Below are positions 61,367-64,000 of a stretch of DNA of 64,000 bases, piece after piece. The DNA comes from JBNLAN01 sp050302175 (GTDB taxonomy: Bacteria; Pseudomonadota; Zetaproteobacteria; Mariprofundales; Mariprofundaceae). Position 1 is the first letter of the stretch; each line of letters begins with the position of its first letter. The translations under genes and the position numbers were made by a program. The notes below the pieces were generated by a model that had not been told where the DNA came from, did not search any database, and saw only the letters and a list, made by a program, of their open reading frames with translations. The DNA lies in assembly GCA_050302175.1 (NCBI GenBank), contig JBNLAN010000035.1, forward strand, positions 21,347 through 85,346. Direction: 5' to 3'.

Positions 61367-61763
61367 AGCCTTCCTGCTTGCTGCGGGCCTGGGGCTGGCT
61401 TTAATCGCCTGCTCCGAAGTCGACAAGGCGGGCATCTTCAGCACACTGGATGCAAGAGATGCAGCAGTTTCCAAGCAGGATATTCCTGCCTACTCGCGCC
61501 AGATATGGTCATCGTACAACAGCAACGGGCGCAATAAAGTCGAAGTCGTGGCACAGATGATTAACCTGTTCAGTCGCTTCCAGACAACCGAGATGCACTC
61601 TTTCGACCGCAATGTCAGCCTGCTTGGAGATGGCCGGGCTGAGTGCATTCAATCCTATCGGTTAAGAGTCCAGGCCGATAACCAGTGGCGTGAGATCACC
61701 GAACGCGAATATTTACAACTGGTGAAAACTAATGATGGCTGGAAAATCAGTGCCGGGCTTTAA
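61341..61763 (+). CDS. Small lipoprotein, NTF2-like fold suspected
   Basis: 140 residues from the GTG at 61341, with lipobox LIAC (about 20-23) after the core FLLAAGLGLALIA. The mature part (TLDARDAAVSKQDIPAYSRQIW, then GDGRAECIQSYRLRV and ITEREYLQLVKTNDGWKISAGL) has the helix-then-curved-sheet layout of NTF2/SnoaL-like domains; this is judged from pattern only. It overlaps bamD by 26 bases. A GTG at 61332 is the other possible start. Being cotranslated with bamD, a link to outer membrane assembly is possible but unproven. Confidence 0.7.
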   Translation: MKKLRNFTKAFLLAAGLGLALIACSEVDKAGIFSTLDARDAAVSKQDIPAYSRQIWSSYNSNGRNKVEVVAQMINLFSRFQTTEMHSFDRNVSLLGDGRAECIQSYRLRVQADNQWREITEREYLQLVKTNDGWKISAGL

Positions 61764-61813
61764 GCTGCCAAACACTATTTTTTTATTATTTTTATATCAT
61801 CAGCGGCCATTAT

Positions 61814-63364
61814 TTGACGGGAAAGAATCCGACAGCCAAAATAGGAATGAGCATATCGGAGCCGGGCAGGAGCATAGTTATTTCTAAAATCAATAAATAC
61901 AGCATCAGGGATAAAAAACTAAGCTATCAGTTCCGTGTTTTTGCATTGCTGTTGCTGCTCATGCCGACCGCAGTTTTTATTTTTATTGTCCAAGGCCTTG
62001 CCTCCGCCTCCGCCCTGCTCGAACTAAAATACCTGATCCCCTACCTGCTTTCGATCATCATTATTCTGAGCGTCCTGGCTCTTTTGCAGGGTGTGTTCAC
62101 CCACCTCTCCAACATCGCCTCAGCCATAACAACGAACCCGGAACAGTTTCAGGAAGATCAGCTGAAAAATATACAAGGTACAGAAGAGCTACGACTCATT
62201 GCTGAAAACTTTGGCGGGCTTCTCACCAAATATCAGCAAACCACTAACGACCTGCAGCATCGGGCGCTTGAACTTCTACTGATTAAGGAGCTGGCCGCAG
62301 AGGCAAGCTCGAATCTCGATATGAACATGTTGCTCAACACTCTGCTCGATAAAGTGATGCAAATTACCGGTGCCAGAATCGGTTCTGTATTCCTTATCGA
62401 AGAGGATCATGAGCATTTCCATATTGTCGGCGCAAGAGGCGTCGAGCCCGAAAACGTTATCGGCAAAACCATTCCTATCCGCGACTCCATTGTGCGCGAA
62501 ACACTGGAGGGGGCGGGGCCGATGCTGGTGGAAAATATTGAGGCAGATGAACGATTCAAAAAATCAAATGACCCCAAATATGGCTCCCCGTCGTTTCTCT
62601 CCCTGCCGGTTCGCTCGGGCGACAAACTGGTGGCGGTGATCAATCTGGCCCGGAAAAACGATGATACGAGCTTCAGGCGGGAGGATATGGATGTTGCCAC
62701 TGTGATGACACAAACCGTGGGATTCGCACTTGAAAATGCCCGCGTGCACTCTGAAATCCAGCAGCACGCCAAGCGTCTTGAGCAACAGGCGAGCATGCTG
62801 CAGGACGAAATATCAAAACGTAAGGTCGCAGAAGAAGAGTTAAAAAACCTCGCGCACAAAGATTTAATCACCGGCCTCTCCAATCGCTATATTTTCATCG
62901 ACAGACTGGAAGTGGCGGTCGCCCGGGCCCGCAGAAGCAATGCCAAGCTTGCAATCATGTTTGTCGATCTGAACCATTTCAAAAAGATCAACGACACCAA
63001 AGGGCATGCGGTCGGCGATGCCGTTTTGCGCGAAGCCGCAAAGCGTATGCAGGGCTGCTTACGGGAGACCGATCTGGTTGCCCGTTACGGTGGCGATGAG
63101 TTCACCATCATCCTGCTTGATGTCACGAAAAGCGAATACATCGATCTGGTTGCAGAAAAAATTATTACTGCCCTTAAAGACCCCTTCGAACTGGAGAACG
63201 ACCAGTTTACAATTGGCTGCAGCATCGGAATCAGCATCTACCCTGACGACGCCGAAGATTTTGAGGAGCTGATTAAACATGCCGACAAGGCGATGTACGC
63301 AGCAAAGAAGAACAAAGGAAAGGATTTCCTGTATTTCAACAACAAGGCGAAGTCTTCGGATTAA
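61814..63364 (+). CDS. Membrane diguanylate cyclase (GAF-GGDEF)
   Basis: About 516 residues from a TTG at 61814, or ~505 from an ATG at 61847; neither start has a good ribosome site. Two membrane helices (about 41-63 and 72-93) with a very short outside loop, a GAF domain (about 165-310, LDMNMLLNTLLDKVMQITGAR to TVGFALENARVHSEI), a coiled linker, and a GGDEF domain from about 345. The active motif is intact (RYGGDEF) and an inhibitory I-site RETD lies 5 residues before it, so it should make c-di-GMP with product feedback. No EAL domain. The tiny periplasmic loop suggests it senses by GAF or by the membrane. Confidence 0.94.
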   Translation: MTGKNPTAKIGMSISEPGRSIVISKINKYSIRDKKLSYQFRVFALLLLLMPTAVFIFIVQGLASASALLELKYLIPYLLSIIIILSVLALLQGVFTHLSNIASAITTNPEQFQEDQLKNIQGTEELRLIAENFGGLLTKYQQTTNDLQHRALELLLIKELAAEASSNLDMNMLLNTLLDKVMQITGARIGSVFLIEEDHEHFHIVGARGVEPENVIGKTIPIRDSIVRETLEGAGPMLVENIEADERFKKSNDPKYGSPSFLSLPVRSGDKLVAVINLARKNDDTSFRREDMDVATVMTQTVGFALENARVHSEIQQHAKRLEQQASMLQDEISKRKVAEEELKNLAHKDLITGLSNRYIFIDRLEVAVARARRSNAKLAIMFVDLNHFKKINDTKGHAVGDAVLREAAKRMQGCLRETDLVARYGGDEFTIILLDVTKSEYIDLVAEKIITALKDPFELENDQFTIGCSIGISIYPDDAEDFEELIKHADKAMYAAKKNKGKDFLYFNNKAKSSD

Positions 63365-63454
63365 GCCATAGCACAAAGACCCCAAATCACAGTATTGTGA
63401 CGAAAATATTCAGGCACCGATTTCACAGATATTACGAATCGGTATGAGTAATTA

Positions 63455-64000
63455 CTACTCGTCCAGCCACTTGATGGAGCAACCGATGGTCGGGTGCTGA
63501 ATGCGTGGCATCGCCTCACCCCTTACCATCGCTTCCACCGCAGGCACCAACTCCTGTTTGGTGACCCTAGCCTCATCCTTCCAGTAGTCGTCGATACGAC
63601 CGTGGTACTGCAAGATTCCGTTGGCGTCGAACAGGTAGATATCCGGTGTGCATTGCGCATCGAGTGCCTTCGCCACTTCCTGTGTCTCATCGGCCAGATA
63701 GGGGAAATCGATGCCCCACTCTGCCACCTTCTCTTTCATGGCCGGGATAGCATCTTCCGGGAAATCGGGATGGATGTTCGGGTTGATCGCCACGGTATTC
63801 ACACCGAGCGCGCGAATCTCACTGGCAATGCGGATCACGCGCGGCCATACCGCCAGTGCATAGGGGCAGTGATTACAGGTGACTACCAGCAGCAGTCCCT
63901 TCTCACCCATCAGGCTACCACTCGAGTGAGAGACACCATCGGCATCCTTGAGGGTAAATTCAGGGAGTTTTGTTCCCTGTGCTACGTGAATCGAACCAAC
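63455..64000 (-). CDS. Thioredoxin-like redox protein (N-terminus off the window)
   Basis: The frame is open from the window edge at 64000 to the stop at 63455, 181 residues visible, so the gene runs off the end; the first in-frame ATG at 63910 lies inside the fold and is not the start. Visible: GTKLPEFTLKDADG (peroxiredoxin/TlpA-type N-terminal strand), the redox motif TCNHCPYA, AINPNIHPDFPEDAIPAM, the cis-Pro region CTPDIYLFD and a C-terminal HPTIGCSIKWL. This is the AhpC/TSA-like 'CNHCPY' thioredoxin family. No signal peptide can be judged because the start is missing. Confidence 0.88.
   Translation of the reverse strand, partial: VGSIHVAQGTKLPEFTLKDADGVSHSSGSLMGEKGLLLVVTCNHCPYALAVWPRVIRIASEIRALGVNTVAINPNIHPDFPEDAIPAMKEKVAEWGIDFPYLADETQEVAKALDAQCTPDIYLFDANGILQYHGRIDDYWKDEARVTKQELVPAVEAMVRGEAMPRIQHPTIGCSIKWLDE

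Overview
The window is a dense, housekeeping-rich piece of a Gram-negative chromosome. By eye its GC is mid-50s percent, genes overlap by 1-8 bases, and there are no tRNA, rRNA, CRISPR or recognisable IS/phage genes. A lipid A pathway, BamA/BamD, Skp, RseP, OmpA-type and TonB-dependent proteins prove an outer membrane. Gene order is proteobacterial with mixed traits: gammaproteobacterial-like orders (rseP-bamA-skp-lpxD-fabZ-lpxA-lpxB, yceD-rpmF-plsX-fabHDG-acpP-fabF, rne/rluC divergent, rluD-pgeF) sit beside LpxI, which is common in alphaproteobacteria, and an endonuclease-type MutL. A deep-branching marine proteobacterium such as a Zetaproteobacterium (Mariprofundus-like) fits. That placement is inference from family knowledge, not a search result.

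Layout. 1-1136 (+): end of an unknown gene and a PilT/PilU-type pilus ATPase. 1146-24147 (-): a nearly unbroken 23-kb train, in transcription order rpsB-tsf-pyrH-frr-uppS-cdsA-dxr-rseP-bamA-skp-lpxD-fabZ-lpxA-lpxI-lpxB-yceD-rpmF-plsX-fabH-fabD-fabG-acpP-fabF, then a terminator, a chorismate-utilising enzyme and an acyltransferase. It links translation, envelope biogenesis and fatty acid synthesis. 24321-25022 (+): mtgA. 25138-34483 (-): a small unknown protein, an MFS exporter, an AT-rich orphan gene with its own promoter, then the coupled set def-fmt-rsmB-mutL-miaA-hflX. 34605-39742 (-): a TonB-dependent receptor, YfiR-like protein and hybrid histidine kinase module. 39878-44386 (+): tgt-yajC-secD-secF and an Mth938-type protein that seems to start at CTG. 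44387-47678 (-): an accessory segment with a large orphan lipoprotein lying between two 42-bp direct repeats, plus a small Cys-rich secreted protein. 47869-54108 (+): queD, a DUF3047 protein, a SPOR protein, hemL-hisI-hisE-HIT, a DUF721 protein and a Tim44-like protein. 54174-56515 (-): a tail-anchored unknown protein, an OmpA-type lipoprotein and an RluC-type pseudouridine synthase. 56878-63364 (+): rne, rluD-pgeF-bamD, a small lipoprotein and a GAF-GGDEF diguanylate cyclase. 63455-64000 (-): a thioredoxin-like protein cut by the window edge.

The best candidates for something undescribed are the repeat-flanked lipoprotein segment (44330-47152), the AT-rich orphan gene (26765-27640) and the receptor/YfiR/kinase module (34605-39742). 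None is proven to be a new system. Start codons were chosen from Shine-Dalgarno spacing, stop-start overlap and family length; TTG and GTG starts are frequent here.
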